Source: Galaxea fascicularis (Eukaryota > Cnidaria > Anthozoa > Scleractinia > Euphylliidae). From it: 64,000 nt of DNA. Position 1 is the first letter of the stretch; every line of letters starts with the position of its first letter. Below are positions 34,191-46,526 of the stretch, in pieces. The stretch is from assembly GCA_948470475.1 (NCBI GenBank), contig OX419343.1:2993833-3057832 (forward strand), given 5' to 3'. Both the position numbers and the translations under genes were made by a program. Under the pieces are notes generated by a model, which ran no database searches, was not told the DNA's origin, and was given only the letters and a program-made list of their open reading frames with translations.

Positions 34191-35350
34191 TCCGAAGAAG
34201 ACCTTATATGGGAAAAAGTGAATGTGAAGATTATGGGATGTGGCTTCGACTGAAAGAATACCTCACAAATTAAAGGGGCAGTGTCATAGGTGATTTCGAA
34301 ACATTCCTTGAAATGTAGGACAAAGATCTCAATCGCTTTTTTGCACGTAAAGTCATTCATAGTACATTTTGACCATGTCTTCAAGCTGGCCTGCCAGAAT
34401 TTGAAAAATGTAAGCTAGATTTTTCAAAATGCAATCCATGTGCATTCTTGCCATCCGTAACAGCTACGTAGCAGCTACGGCAACGAAAACGTCGCTTCTA
34501 ACGCTACGCCCGTAGCCAGGATTTTGAATTGGGGAGTGCATCGGACCGCCATCGGCGGACGGCTCGAGCGCCTCCCGCGCGAGTTGGTACTGAGGAGTGT
34601 CACAGAACGGCTCTTTTCAGAGCCACAACACAAGGAAAGGTCTTAATCAGTATCGGAACTGTTACACGGTGTTTCAGTCCAAATTTCAATTTAAGTTTTG
34701 GTTTATTGGTGACTGTTCATCGGATGAACCACTTGATCAAAACTTCATTTTCAATCTACGCCAGCTAGTTTGGTTTTTAAACTCTCGTTTAGCCATCGAT
34801 CCATAATAGGTGGGCCCAGAAGGTACACCTCCGCAGCCCATTAAGGGTACGGACCCACCCGTCACCCCCCCCCCCCCTCCCTCCCCTACAGGCTGTACTT
34901 ACTACTCCGAGAAATAAGGCCTAGCTGCAACATCAAATTACACTAAAGGCCGGGGAATACAGGGAGGCTACCCAAAGGGCACTCTGTCTATTACTTAGAT
35001 GTTACATAAATGAGTAGTTGGATGTAATCTGTATAATCAGTTATTTCGATTCTGTACCACCGTAATATTAGTGACAGTTAGGTTTAATGTAGCGTGGTGT
35101 AGATCTGATTGTACGTTCCACATAAAAAAAAAGACAAAGAAAACGTTTCTGTATTTGGCGTGAAATCGAAGGTACGTATCCCTTGTGTAAGTTTCTCAGA
35201 TCACAGCAGTCCCCCTCCATTTCTTTTTTCCTGAGTGAAATCGGAATAGGCGTCTTATTCCAACATTTATAGCATGAACAGTCTGAATACTAATGACTCA
35301 ATTTCCAATTGCCTACGATAAGGTCTAAATCCAACAGAGCAATAAAGAAA
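34191..35350. other. Gene-less stretch with a poly(C) run
   Basis: No gene seen. About 13 C in a row near 34866-34878 followed by C/T-rich sequence. Confidence 0.45.
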
Positions 35351-35353
35351 CTC

Positions 35354-35766
35354 CCGAGGTGTCCAATCGATGGAAATCGATGGAAAACCAATCGATTAAT
35401 CCATATCAATCGATAAAATTAGTAAATTAATATCGATTGGTATCGGTCAATCGATGATCAATCGATAACCACACAAAAAAGGTACATCGATTCCTATCGA
35501 TTGGCACAGCAACCTCGAACATACATCACGCACGCTATCTGTCCGATCATCTGCCATTTTCAAGCCCTAAGGACAAAATTGGTAAAACAATTCCGACCCA
35601 GTCTTCTCCACACAAAGTCGCACGTGTACTCTAATTATCCACTTGCCCGTCATTGCCTTTCCGTGTTTGTCATCGATTATCAATATAAGTCGATTAATTG
35701 AAATCGATTAGTATTGATTGATATCGATTGCCATCGATGATCGATTTCATCAACTGGGCACCTCGG
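35354..35766. mobile_element. ATCGAT-rich element with inverted ends
   Basis: The ends CCGAGGTGTCCAATCGATGG and its inverse CATCAACTGGGCACCTCGG face each other. Both flanks are filled with many copies of ATCGATT/AATCGAT (about 20 ATCGAT-like words), while the middle (35510-35670) is ordinary. 413 bp, non-coding. Confidence 0.6.
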
Positions 35767-37150
35767 AAGTAACTCCATCAGAAATATTGTTATATTACAC
35801 CAACATTAGGCACATATTTATCATCGGTCACCACGGTTTAAGAGACCAGTTGTCTGGCCGGAAAAAGTCTCCTGCGAGTCAATGCACAGGTCAGCGCTGG
35901 GTCAGTTTATAAAAGTAAATGAGTTGATTATTTGAACACGCTAGATTTTATCTCTGGAGAAAGAGGGTAGGGTGGGGAGGAAAAGGTGATTTACAAGTGA
36001 TCCCCCGGTCTTCACTTCTGGGGAAGGGAATATGGTCGGAGAAGAAAAGATAGGTTATAAGGGAAGGACAATTAGAAAGGTGATGGGCTTGGAACGGGAG
36101 GGGGAAGGGGAAAAAAATCATTTAAAGGGACAATAAAAAGAAGAAGGCAAAGAAATGAATTGTCATACACCTGCAAAATAGATCCTGCACAAGCAATGGG
36201 CGAATACAAAAACATCGTGCAAACTGAAAATCCCGCACCCCACTCCCCTCCCCATCACTTTTCTAATGCTCCGTCCCTAGGTGATCCCGCAGTCTTCATT
36301 TCTGGGAAGGAGGTGGGGGTGAGGAAGAAAGGATGACTTTTAAGTGATCCCCAGTCTCTGTCACTACAGGTTTAAATTTGTGATTTCGTACTTTTGAGCC
36401 CTGTATTTGAAAGTAGGAAAGAGCATCTCTTTCCCAAAGGTTTTTTTTTTTCTCATATAAAAAAACACCGGTCAACACTTCCATTACCTTAAAGGGAGTC
36501 CTTCCTGTGGTGGCCGATATCAAATGAACATTTTTCCCGTGAATTTTCGATGCTGAGACTGCTTCCGTTTCACCTGGCTGCAGTAATTGGGCAGTGGTTA
36601 ATTTTCCTAACTCGGATCTCGAGCTTCTCGCTTTCCTCCTCTCGTCAGGCGTTACTCCTCAGACCTGTTGCTGATTGTTAGCATTTCCTGATCTTGCCAT
36701 GGGTTTTTCATCGCTTTTCGACCTCGTAGAGGACATCCAAAAAAAGCGACTTCATTAATTTCGAGCGACTTTTCTGGCCTTGTTGACGGTACTAAAAGAA
36801 GCCGTCGCTGTACTCAGAACACACCCATGATTGTTACAGTAAAAACTTACAATTTGGAAAACAAATCTGTCGCCACCTTTTAGGGAAAGAACGTCGGTCC
36901 GTTATTCAACATCATTTAGCGGTAAAGAGGAAAACAAAACCGCGAAACTGGATACGGTAGTTTTGACGGAAAAAGAAAGCGCAAAACGTGATTTCCCACG
37001 CCATTCCCTGCGGCGTCGTCGCCGATCAGACTTAAAAATCTGTTATGTATGCATGATTTGTAATTAGCATTTTCCTTCACGTCTAAAAACGCCCTTAGCG
37101 CTTTTAAAAGAAGTCACAACAAAGAACCATTTCGGTAGGCTGGCCCAGAG
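35767..37150. other. Gene-less stretch with local duplications
   Basis: GTGATCCC-CGGTCTTCA(C/T)TTCTGGGGAAGG-type segments occur at about 35998 and 36280, with GGTGATTTACAAGTGATCC/GATGACTTTTAAGTGATCC. Degenerate local duplication; no gene recognised. Confidence 0.45.
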
Positions 37151-37157
37151 TCACATC

Positions 37158-37412
37158 ATGGCCAGCGAAGAGGCTATTTTATCGTCAGAATTCTTACCTA
37201 TACTTACCAGCCTCTTCGCACCATTTTCATCGAGTGGAAAAATAACACAGCTGCAAAGCATATTTGTACTTAACAGAGGTGAAGAAGGTTACTGTGCTGA
37301 AACGTATTTAAAGATGACTGTCAACGATATAAGAAATCATGTACCCAAACTGCAGTTGAAAGGTGTGAAAGATTGGTTAGACAAAAGACAATCAGGCTCA
37401 AGAAATTCCTAA
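37158..37412 (+). CDS. Possible small gene, 84 codons, unrecognised
   Basis: Opens with ATG in a good context (CATCATGG) and encodes MASEEAILSSEFLPILTSLF and so on, ending RQSGSRNS. Soluble, mixed composition, no signal peptide, no known motif. It may be the first exon of a gene or a transposon-derived relic. Kept because the start context and composition are protein-like; no other evidence. Confidence 0.25.
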   Translation: MASEEAILSSEFLPILTSLFAPFSSSGKITQLQSIFVLNRGEEGYCAETYLKMTVNDIRNHVPKLQLKGVKDWLDKRQSGSRNS

Positions 37413-37588
37413 GCCCATAAAACTGTGTAAGCAACTTTGAGAGTCTTTCCGATTTGCCAATTAAATTTCATCTTCAATTTCCATACAGGATAATGAGATG
37501 TCTGTAATTCATATTTTTTCCTTTTCATTTGGCACGGAAATACTTCGAACTCTTCTGAAAATATGGCTTGCTTCGAGTTGGATTTCCA

Positions 37589-37675
37589 GAATGCCGGAAT
37601 GTCAGAACGCCGGAATGCCAGAATGCTGGAATGCCGGAATGCCAGAACGCCAGAACGCCGGAACGCTGGAATACT
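37589..37675. repeat. Minisatellite of ~9-10 bp units
   Basis: Repeated GAATGCCGGAATGCCAGAAC-like units (GGAATGCC/AGAACGCC), abutting the MITE at 37679. A related palindromic patch (GGAGTTCCGGAATTCCGG) is at 38107-38125. Confidence 0.75.
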
Positions 37676-37678
37676 TAA

Positions 37679-37837
37679 GGGCCTGATTACATGAGCCGGG
37701 CTGGCCCGGTTAGGCGGGCTGGGGTCAGTTTGCCGGGATCTCGGCATGTTTCTTAAACGCAACAAAAATCAACTTTGCGATTACATGACAACCGGGCCAG
37801 CCCGGTTAGAAGCAGCCCGGCTCATGTAATCAGGCCC
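37679..37837. mobile_element. Small MITE with TAA target duplication
   Basis: The left end GGGCCTGATTACATGAGCCG continues GGCTG; the right end is its inverse. Flanked by TAA on both sides (37676-37678, 37838-37840), the 3-bp duplication expected of PIF/Harbinger-type insertion. 159 bp, non-coding; the interior repeats GGCCCGGTTAG. Confidence 0.75.
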
Positions 37838-38279
37838 TAAAACCCGTAACACAAAATTACTAAAACCCGGGACGCATGAAAAATAAGTAAATTGAAAAAA
37901 ATAATTTTAAATAAAAAACTCGAAACTCGGATGTTAGGATCCCAAAAATGGGTGGGTGGGGACACTGGGGGAATTTTCCTGAAGTATGTTATTGGTTTTT
38001 GAAGTACAGGTTTTAATTAATTGATTGATTGATTATTTTTTAATTAATTAATTTTTCATGTGTCGGGTTTTAGTGCATGTAACTTTGTGTTCCTGGTTTT
38101 AGTATTCCGGAGTTCCGGAATTCCGGCATTCCAGCGTTCTTTCTTTTAGTACAAGCCTTTCGAGTTGGCTTTTAAGCCACTGGATGTGTAGAGTAGAACC
38201 AGATGCATGCATGAATTTGCTTCTCATTTCAGACGAAGCTACGTAGATAGATGTGATGCCTTGTCATACATCTATGATT

Positions 38280-38556
38280 GGCCGTTTTTATACCAGAGAC
38301 ACATTATCCGTCTGGACGAAATTGGGCAAACATTTGTACTTCGTCTAGTTATGCGTCTCCAGTATAAAGACGGGCACAAGACGCATTATGCGTCTGGACG
38401 AACTATCCTTCGTAATTCGTCTTGAACGACGAATTTCGAGCGAGAGTTCGCCTGGACGCTTAAGTCGTCTTGTTACCAGACGCACTACAAATGTTTGCCC
38501 AACATTGTCCCAGACGGTTTAGGCGTCTCATTTAGTTCGTCCCGTCTTTACACTAG
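38280..38556. mobile_element. Composite palindromic repeat (GACG/CGTC-rich)
   Basis: GGCCGTTTTTATACCAGAGA ... GTCTCCAGTATAAAGACGGGC is one inverted pair (38280-38386). GGGCAAACATTTGTAC (38324) also faces TACAAATGTTTGCCC (near 38490). It reads as one or two overlapping MITEs, the second disturbed by the neighbour at 38572. Confidence 0.5.
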
Positions 38557-38571
38557 CCCGATAAAATGGAA

Positions 38572-38783
38572 GAGGGTCCCCTATACTACTTTGGAAAATG
38601 CATTCACGTAAAAATATTGAGACTGTTCACGAGTCACGGATAATTCCCAAAATTCGTTCACGTTCACGATAAAATCAATATCGGCAATCACGAATCACAA
38701 ATGAACAAATAAACCTAAATCACGTTTCACGAGAAAAAAAATAGTCCCAACCACGTTTCACGAAAAAAGTATAGGGGACCCTC
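38572..38783. mobile_element. MITE with 6-bp target duplication
   Basis: The ends GAGGGTCCCCTATACT and its inverse AGTATAGGGGACCCTC. Flanked by ATGGAA on both sides (38566-38571 and 38784-38789). The interior repeats TTCACGA/CACGTTTCACGA. 212 bp. Confidence 0.75.
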
Positions 38784-38789
38784 ATGGAA

Positions 38790-40800
38790 GACGCATGCAT
38801 TACGTCCATTTCCGAAGGTCCAATTTCTCCCGATATTCTGAAAGGTTTATATTAGGTGAAGCTTATCACGATTACATGATCGAGACTTCTTGCTTCCGTT
38901 TAGTATAATAAGAAGGGGAAGCGGCGCCGCCCTTAAGGGTACGGTTTTAAAGCCGTTTTCGTGTTATTTTGACCTCTTTTGACCATTATGGTTGAATTTT
39001 TGCGGTTTTTAACGGAGCCACTGGAGTGTGTTAACGTCTTCATCTTTTTGATCAGTCGTGAAATGATAAAGAAAGAATGGGAAGTAACCGCCGAATTTTT
39101 GCAGAACTGTTTTGCTTTCGTTGACTCTGGCATTAACACCAAGCAGCAAAGCCAGCATGACAATTTAAAAGGCCTTAAACTGATTCTGAAAGCTGGTTTA
39201 GATTTCAGAGTCCAGGCGTGCGTTTCTCAAAACTCCCGAAACTTTTCGAGCGCATTTCGGGTGCTATAATTTCCTACGGATCGTAAAAACAAAGAAGTTT
39301 CCAGGCATAACATTTTGCAGCAAATTTGCCCTTTCGCATCTTGAAATCCTAGTAAAAGATCAACTTTTTAGAACAAGCGGATCGCAATCTTCAGGGGCAC
39401 AAAACGACCAATTTGTTGAAAAATGTATTATTATACCCCAGTTAATAAAACTAAATGTTATTCAGGCATTTTCATGTCTTTTCTAATATTGCTGGGAAAA
39501 AAAATATCTGTTCCTTTTTGCCAGCAAGACACACAAGATATTTCCCAGCCAGGTGCAAATTGAGCACCCTGCACAACAACAACAAAGACAATTTCAAGCC
39601 TTCAGTGGGGGGAAAGGAGGAGACACAAACTTCAAACTTCTCACAACAAAACACACTTATTTCGCCAGCCAGCAACACTCACACTGCTACCACACTTCCG
39701 TAATTACCAACCGAAACCATCAGCAGAAAGAAATTTCATAACCAACTCCGGGAAATAACTGATATTTTGCCAGCCAGCACAATACCTCGGGGGAACAGAT
39801 AAAGTGAGGAACAGATTCGTTTTTTGCCCCTGAATCTTACAAAGGGCTTTTCGGGAGTTTCGAGAAACGGGCCCCAGGTCTGAAAGCGATTGAAAATTGG
39901 AGTATTTTGGTCCCAAAATCAGGAGTTGGAGAACTGGGTAACCATAGTCTATCAGGTTCAGCTGGAGAACCATCCGGGAACATTCTTTTTAGTGCTGTTT
40001 GTTTGTTTCTTTATTTAGTTCTGCAATGTGTGAAGACGATTGGTCAGTAATTACTCGTGGGACAGTTTGTTTTCTCATTTTTTTTTTTAATTTTCAAACT
40101 CCTGGGGCATTTGCTTCGTATGTTAATGTTCAACAGATACACGCGAAAAATATATAAAGATAACAGAGCTCAGCAAGCCTTTGTGTTCTGGAGTTCACGT
40201 TAACTAGGATGACAACATAAAAGAAGCAATATTGAATTAATTTCTGGTCAGGTCAAACTGAATTTAACCCGGAACCAGAACGGCTTTTTATCACGCGATG
40301 CATGGACTTCCAATAAATGGCAAAAACAGAGCTTGAAAGCAGTTCGGTTTTTAAAATGCATATGCGTGCGTGTAATTATCAAAAAAATGGCAAAAACAAA
40401 GATATGATCAATATGTTTTGGAGAGGGGTTGTTGATTTGGCAGTAAGTCACCCAGCAAATGACTTCAAAACATTACGGTCAATTGCAATCAGCAAATGTC
40501 TGAAATGTGGAAAATCACTTTCGAAACGGACAAAATGAAGACGTTCTCTGTCACGTCGAGGATACGATGCAATAATTTCGGTTAAGGAAACGTGCTCGGT
40601 TCAATTATTTTTAACTGATTGAACGATATTTGATTCATACCCCTTACCGGTTACATCAATAAAAGATATCTGTGGCCACTTCCGCTGACTTTACCCATTG
40701 AAAACAAAACTTAACAATCGAAATTACCTTTTTGGATGCAATTACGATCCTGACGATTTAGCCTATCGACAGGTGAATAGGGCACAAACAAGACAACTTA
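38790..40800. other. Gene-less stretch upstream of the second esterase
   Basis: No supported gene. Two open frames (96 codons at 38979, 73 codons at 40317) lack motifs. CGGGAGTTT/AAACTCCCG patches face each other around 39230 and 39850, with CTTTCTGA/TCTGAAAG near them, suggesting a further ~650-bp inverted repeat. Confidence 0.4.
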
Positions 40801-40843
40801 GTGAGTGAGGACACCATTTGGCACTGATCGGCCCAAGGTAAAC

Positions 40844-42646
40844 ATGGCGGAGAGAGATGAAGCAGTTTCAAGTAAAATGCTCTTTTTTTCGCTCATTACT
40901 CTGATAATTGGCACAGTTCAAGCCTACGATCACAACCCTCTGATAACAACTGAACTGGGCTCAATTCAAGGTCTTACTCAGGTAATACCTAACGCCCACG
41001 AAGCGGTTAATGTCATCCATAAATTTCTGGGAATCCCTTACGCAACGCCTCCACTTGGCAACCTGCGTTTCTCCCCGCCAGTGCCCCACAAGGGATGGAA
41101 GGATACCGTCTACGAAGCGACGTCTTTCAAAAGCATTTGCATGCAGATGATTCATCACTACAACATGTCAATTCGCCAGGCCTGGGATGGATTCTCCGAG
41201 AACGACAACATTGGCGAAGACTGCTTGTACCTTAACATTTACACCCCAGCCAACGCGTCCAGGTCCAGCCAGCTGTATCCAGTTTTGGCCTACATACACG
41301 GTGGTGGATTTTTTGCCGGAACCCCGATACAAGTCGTGTCTCCAGGCGAATATTTACCTTTGCGAGGAGTAATTCTCGTCAGCATTCAATATCGTCTCGG
41401 CCCTTTCGGGTTCTTCTCCACAGGTGACATGGCTGCTCCAGGAAATTATGGAATGTTGGATCAGGTTGAAGCGCTGAGATGGATAAACAAGAACATCAAA
41501 AAGTTTGGAGGCGACCCCGAGCGTGTAACCCTCTTCGGAGAAAGCTCTGGCGGCGCGAGTGTGAATCTTCACCTTCTCTCGCCTCTTTCGGAACGTCTTT
41601 TTCACCGCGTCATCACAGAAAGCGGGACAGATCTGTCACCATTTGCGTACCACGACAATTCAGGCGTGTCCCGCTCTTCGATGCAACTCGCTGAGGATTT
41701 AAACTGCGCTGGTGCGAAAAACACGGAAGGTATGCTACATTGCCTGCGGTCAAAAACGGCGCTGGAAATTTTAGAGTACGCCACTAACGGTCTCTTTTAT
41801 CCAGTTGTTGACAAACGATTTTTGCTCGATTCTCCAATAAATCTGCGAAAAGCAGGAAAGTTTCAGAAGCTGCCCACCCTTGCTGGTTTCGTGAGCAACG
41901 AAGGGTCTTTCTTACTGGGCGGTTTATTGCAAGAATTCGACATAAACCTGTTTAGAAGTAATATAAAAATGCATGTAATCGACGCCATATCGCATTCGAC
42001 GGAACGAAAGCCGCTGTTAGTCGATGCAGTTTTGTTCCAGTACACACAATGGCCGGGTCATATCGACAACTCCTCCAAACTACGACAAAGCCTGATCGAC
42101 GCTTTGACCGATTATTTCATCGTGGCACCGACGCACGCGAGCCTGACTTTCCAGAGTCGTTTTTCCGAAACCTGGCTGTACGAGTTTCGGCATCGTTCTC
42201 GGCACAGTCCGAAACAACGTTGGGAAGGCGTGGCACATGGAGACATCACAGCGTATGCATTCGGAGTTCCTCTGTTAAACCTAAGCATACCACATCCATA
42301 CACCGAAGAAGATAGAAATATCAGTGATTTCATGGTAACCGTGTACACAAACTTTGTGAAATGGGGACTGCCATCACCGAACCCTCAATACGGTATACAG
42401 TGGAAAAAGTTCAAGCCAAGCGATCAAGCATATCTTCGAATTGAAGCCACGCTTCACATGGCCAAAAACTTCGAGCCTCTTAAAGTTGCATTTTGGAATC
42501 ATTACATCCCAGAATTGTCTAAATCTGTGATAAACTGTCGAGGAACACCCGGCGTTCGAGGAACAAAAAGTTCAGGACGAAAGAAAGACTTCTATGGTTT
42601 CAGCTTGCTGCTTGGAATATTTATGCTTAACGTTTGGGCTACTTAA
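40844..42646 (+). CDS. Carboxylesterase/cholinesterase-family hydrolase, single exon (paralogue 2)
   Basis: 600 residues from the ATG at 40844 (AAACATGG, good context); the frame is open 13 codons further up but without an ATG. Signal sequence KMLFFSLITLIIGTVQA after a 10-residue polar start. Hallmarks: FLGIPYATPP, EDCLYLNIYTP, oxyanion HGGGFFAG, FGESSGGASV (Ser234), VSNEGS (Glu353), HGDITAYAFG (His465). The C-terminus ends in a hydrophobic segment (FYGFSLLLGIFMLNVWAT), again fitting a GPI anchor or membrane tail. Length and motif spacing match 28628-30460 closely (same QYRLGPFGF, LLSPLSE, SPINLR/TPINLR blocks), so the two are duplicates that have diverged. Intronless. Confidence 0.9.
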   Translation: MAERDEAVSSKMLFFSLITLIIGTVQAYDHNPLITTELGSIQGLTQVIPNAHEAVNVIHKFLGIPYATPPLGNLRFSPPVPHKGWKDTVYEATSFKSICMQMIHHYNMSIRQAWDGFSENDNIGEDCLYLNIYTPANASRSSQLYPVLAYIHGGGFFAGTPIQVVSPGEYLPLRGVILVSIQYRLGPFGFFSTGDMAAPGNYGMLDQVEALRWINKNIKKFGGDPERVTLFGESSGGASVNLHLLSPLSERLFHRVITESGTDLSPFAYHDNSGVSRSSMQLAEDLNCAGAKNTEGMLHCLRSKTALEILEYATNGLFYPVVDKRFLLDSPINLRKAGKFQKLPTLAGFVSNEGSFLLGGLLQEFDINLFRSNIKMHVIDAISHSTERKPLLVDAVLFQYTQWPGHIDNSSKLRQSLIDALTDYFIVAPTHASLTFQSRFSETWLYEFRHRSRHSPKQRWEGVAHGDITAYAFGVPLLNLSIPHPYTEEDRNISDFMVTVYTNFVKWGLPSPNPQYGIQWKKFKPSDQAYLRIEATLHMAKNFEPLKVAFWNHYIPELSKSVINCRGTPGVRGTKSSGRKKDFYGFSLLLGIFMLNVWAT

Positions 42647-42659
42647 AATACGATGAACG

Positions 42660-45600
42660 AAGGACACAAACACGCTATTTAATGCACGCCTTGTATGTTT
42701 AAGCACCGCGGAGTATTTACTAGGATATTAGAGGCCAATTATTATGACAACCATGGACAAAGTGCGTTTAGCTAGTGTTGTTTAACGACAAGTAACATTG
42801 TAGTGTCACTTAGTGAACGAACATTGGTGAATCTTTTTGACGTCGTGACACAAGTCATTCCAAAAAATTATCTCTTCCTACAGGACCGGAACTTTTTGCA
42901 AAATGTTTATCACGTAAATACATAACAGGCAATTAAGAAAGATGCGACACAAACGCAATTTTACTTCGTCTCTGTAATTAAATGGTTTCGGATCAAAATG
43001 CCCTAAATCAACTCAACATTTATTGACAAATGAATACATCCGGTGTTTTGTATTGAAGAGAGAATCTAAAATAACTAAAATAATATACTGATACAGGCAA
43101 ATGGTTAGGTAATTTGTTTCAAAGTTTAGTCAGAGAAAAATCGTTTTATAAACATTTCATCTGGTTTACGGAAATATCTTCTCCACCTGTTATCAAATTT
43201 GAGACAAACATAACACGACTTTGAACATGATTGAAGTGTCTCACTAAAACATGAGATTAGGGCGAGAAGCGATTTAAAAAGCAGTAAAAATGTTCAATGA
43301 GAGAAGGCAAATCAAATACATAAAAAATAAATGACTTGTATCGATTGTTTTCCGGCTCAGGTTTCTGGTCGCGATTTTTATCTGTAGTGAGTTGGACCAG
43401 GACCAGTAAACTTGTCTTCCCCCACAAACTCTCTAGTCAAATTGTGAAGTGAAAGGAAATTTTCCTTATTTTTACCTCACTCTTTCCCCAGTACTGGAAA
43501 ACTTATTTGCTTTCCAAATGGGGCAACAACGTTCTTTGAAGTCAGGAATAATCGAGGAGCAGATTACCTCTCCGGAATTGGCTTAAAAACATTTATTATA
43601 GTTGTGACTTAAATTGTCGGATGCAGTGAATCCGGACACTTTCAGTCTTTGTGGGTACCATCTGACAGACAAAATGCCTTTAAGAAGCTTTTATACAGTC
43701 TCAGCATGCAAAGAAAACAAAGTTTAACTGATATTTTGCTCAAATGTTCTGGGTAGATGCCAAAAGTAATCTAATATTCAGACATTACGGTGAATGATGT
43801 TTCCACGTTTACCAAATTGAAAACAGTATCGTTTTGGCTTGTCTTTGCGCATTGTAGCTTCTCTTCGTTGTTGTTTAATGGTTCCTGTTAGTCTCTGCAG
43901 AGAATTTATTAAGATAAAGTAACTTTAACGTTTGTAAATAAAAAACTTTGAATGAACTGTTAACCAGACCCAAGTCATAGCGTAACATGTAGTCGACACG
44001 TGGTCGGTCCATTTATCCTTGCTTGTAATGGAGTGTCTTGTGTAATGTAACCTTTTCTTGTATGTCTGTCAATAACGTATGCACAAAAAATATTGTTTAG
44101 CATGTTGTCTGCCATTGAGCAATTTGTTAAATTAACGTTTGGCTGGTCTCCGATATTTTCAAATTACTTGTTTTCGTATATGTAGAAACAAGATGCTCGA
44201 GGAAAGCTAATATGAGACGCGACCAAAACAAAACAAAACACTTTTCTTACCAAACAGAAGAATTTGATAAATCTTCCAAGCTGATCGAAACTTGTTTTCT
44301 GTTATTAATGTTTGCATTTTATTTTTTCCTGGGGCTTTGTTACGTAATATTCTAGTCACACCAAACAGAAAACACGGCATTGTAATTTGTGCTCGACATT
44401 TTCTCAACGTGAATAAGGGTAAACGCGATTCCATTAGGTCGGTTAAATTCTGCTTAAATCAGAAATGAAACTAAAAAGGCTTTCGTCCTTTATTCTAACA
44501 ATTACTCAGTCCTGTACTAGTGTACCACTAGTCGCCACTGTAAACCTTGTATTTGTTCATCAGTTTTGTACCTTTCCCTGTAAATGTTCTTCTATTCCAT
44601 TAAAGGTAGAACTTAAGGAAACGAGTTTGATTCTGTAGTCATCGATGTATGTACCAAGAAAAGCCATGAGGCAGCTAGGTTCCACCTTAGCTGGCTACTA
44701 TTGCATTATAAATATAACATAGAGCTTGCATGTAAAGTGATCATCGATTTCAGCAAAAATATTCTCCTCAACGCCTTCTACGGTAAAAACGAGGAATAAA
44801 TACATTTCAGCTAAGTAACGGCGGTAGATGAACACGAATAACTATCCATAAAGAATTGAAACACACAAATTTAGTCAAACAAACGTAACTGAACAAGTTG
44901 GAAAGGTTCGAGAACACGAATAATTCAGTTAATAGAGTTGCAAGCAGACATATAGTTTGCTCACACCATTAACATCCTTCTTTAGTGTAATCCTTCATCG
45001 TTTCACAAACACCACAACAACGAAAAACCCTTTCGAGCTCCCTCCTTATTGTTTTGTTTTCTTTTGTTTGTTTGGGTTTTTTCTTCCTTATCTTATCCTT
45101 ATCGTATTGTGGTCCTGAAAGAATCCTAAAAACCCTAAACCGGTGAGAACATGAAAACTAGTTATGTTAAGCGCCATCATTGAAATTGTTTACTGCAAAA
45201 CTAAACACAGAACTAATTCAAAACCAGTCTCTACACCGAAAGAGAATTAATTTGAACTAACCCCTCCGGGCTTCACTGTAACATGCAAGAAGCATAGTCA
45301 CTTAGGATAGCATAACATAACACTAATTCCCTGGCTCTATACTTGGGTTGATCATTAGGAACTTAACGCATCATAAAGCCGTCACGAGTTTGGTTCAGTT
45401 TGGTCCTTCAAAGTATTTGACAAAGTACCTCTTAGTTCTCAAATGAAAAATGCCGTTCGTGCATCGAGAAGCGAAAATATCAAACAACAGTACCATAAAA
45501 AGGCTCTAGCGGTTTCTTGTTTTATGGGAGGAACTTGAAAAGATTAATTAGGCTAATGTTTTGAAATTTCATTCCATTTCCATCCCAGACTGTAATGGCC

Positions 45601-46500
45601 AAGTTTGATTGATCGATACACATGTGTTTTGGCCATTCAAAACACATGCCAAACTGTAGTGCTTCAACAGAAATTGTTCTTAGAGCCGGCACCGTTAAGA
45701 ACATAAGAACAAAAATTGCTTTAACGAGTCATGCTTTCACTTTAATCCATTCCAGCAGTGCAAGGTCTATGAACACATACAAACACTGTACATTCATTGT
45801 GGTTTTATTGTTCTTAAAAATATATTAACAACGCATGTTTGTCAAATAAATTACTGGACCGAACTCAATATAGTGAGGAAAATGTTCGACCATAAAAAAC
45901 CGTTTTCTCTAAAAAAAAATAAGATTTAATACTTAACGTGCAACAATTAGTACAACTCAGATCTAAGTTGCTCGACAATCAAACTATTCTTACCAATCAT
46001 GGGTAACTGTGCTTAAAATCCACAGGTTGACCGATATCATTTGAGCCTGACATTTGGCGGGGTACTCACGGCCAAGAGTACCAATGAACAGCACAAACAC
46101 AACAGTTTGCCAAAAAACAGACATTCGTGTTTCACTCCCTCTCATTTCCACGTGCATTCACTTCCTTCCTCAATCCATCGATAAAAAAAAAAAAAGAAAA
46201 CAGGCCAGGAGATTTGACAACTTTCCAATCTTACTCTCGCGTTTGACAGACGTTTTTCACATACAGACCTCTTGCGTTTGGTTTCGTCTCTGTTCCTTAT
46301 GCGTTCGTACTGAACACTTGAACAAAAAAAATACATTCTGGCGAATGTGGCAAGTCAAACATGAAAGGCTTGACCTTTTTTTTTTGCAATTTAGGCATTG
46401 AACGGATGGCCATTTTTCAACATTCAAAAGCGCAATACGCTATGTCACACTTGTTACACAACTAAGGTAACTTGAATCGAGTGCGTTGTTATGGAGTCAA
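42660..46500. other. Long gene-less stretch after the second esterase
   Basis: 3'UTR of the esterase at the left (AATAAA at 43326 could be its poly(A) signal). I recognise no gene, tRNA or clear transposon in the remaining 3.8 kb. AT-rich, with T- and A-runs. Confidence 0.45.
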
Positions 46501-46526
46501 AAGTTTGTGACCTATTTTACATCAGC

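Noticed and set aside
40805..40843. 13-residue N-terminal extension of the second esterase
   Set aside because: It begins with GTG, not ATG; the ATG at 40844 has a good context and precedes the signal sequence.
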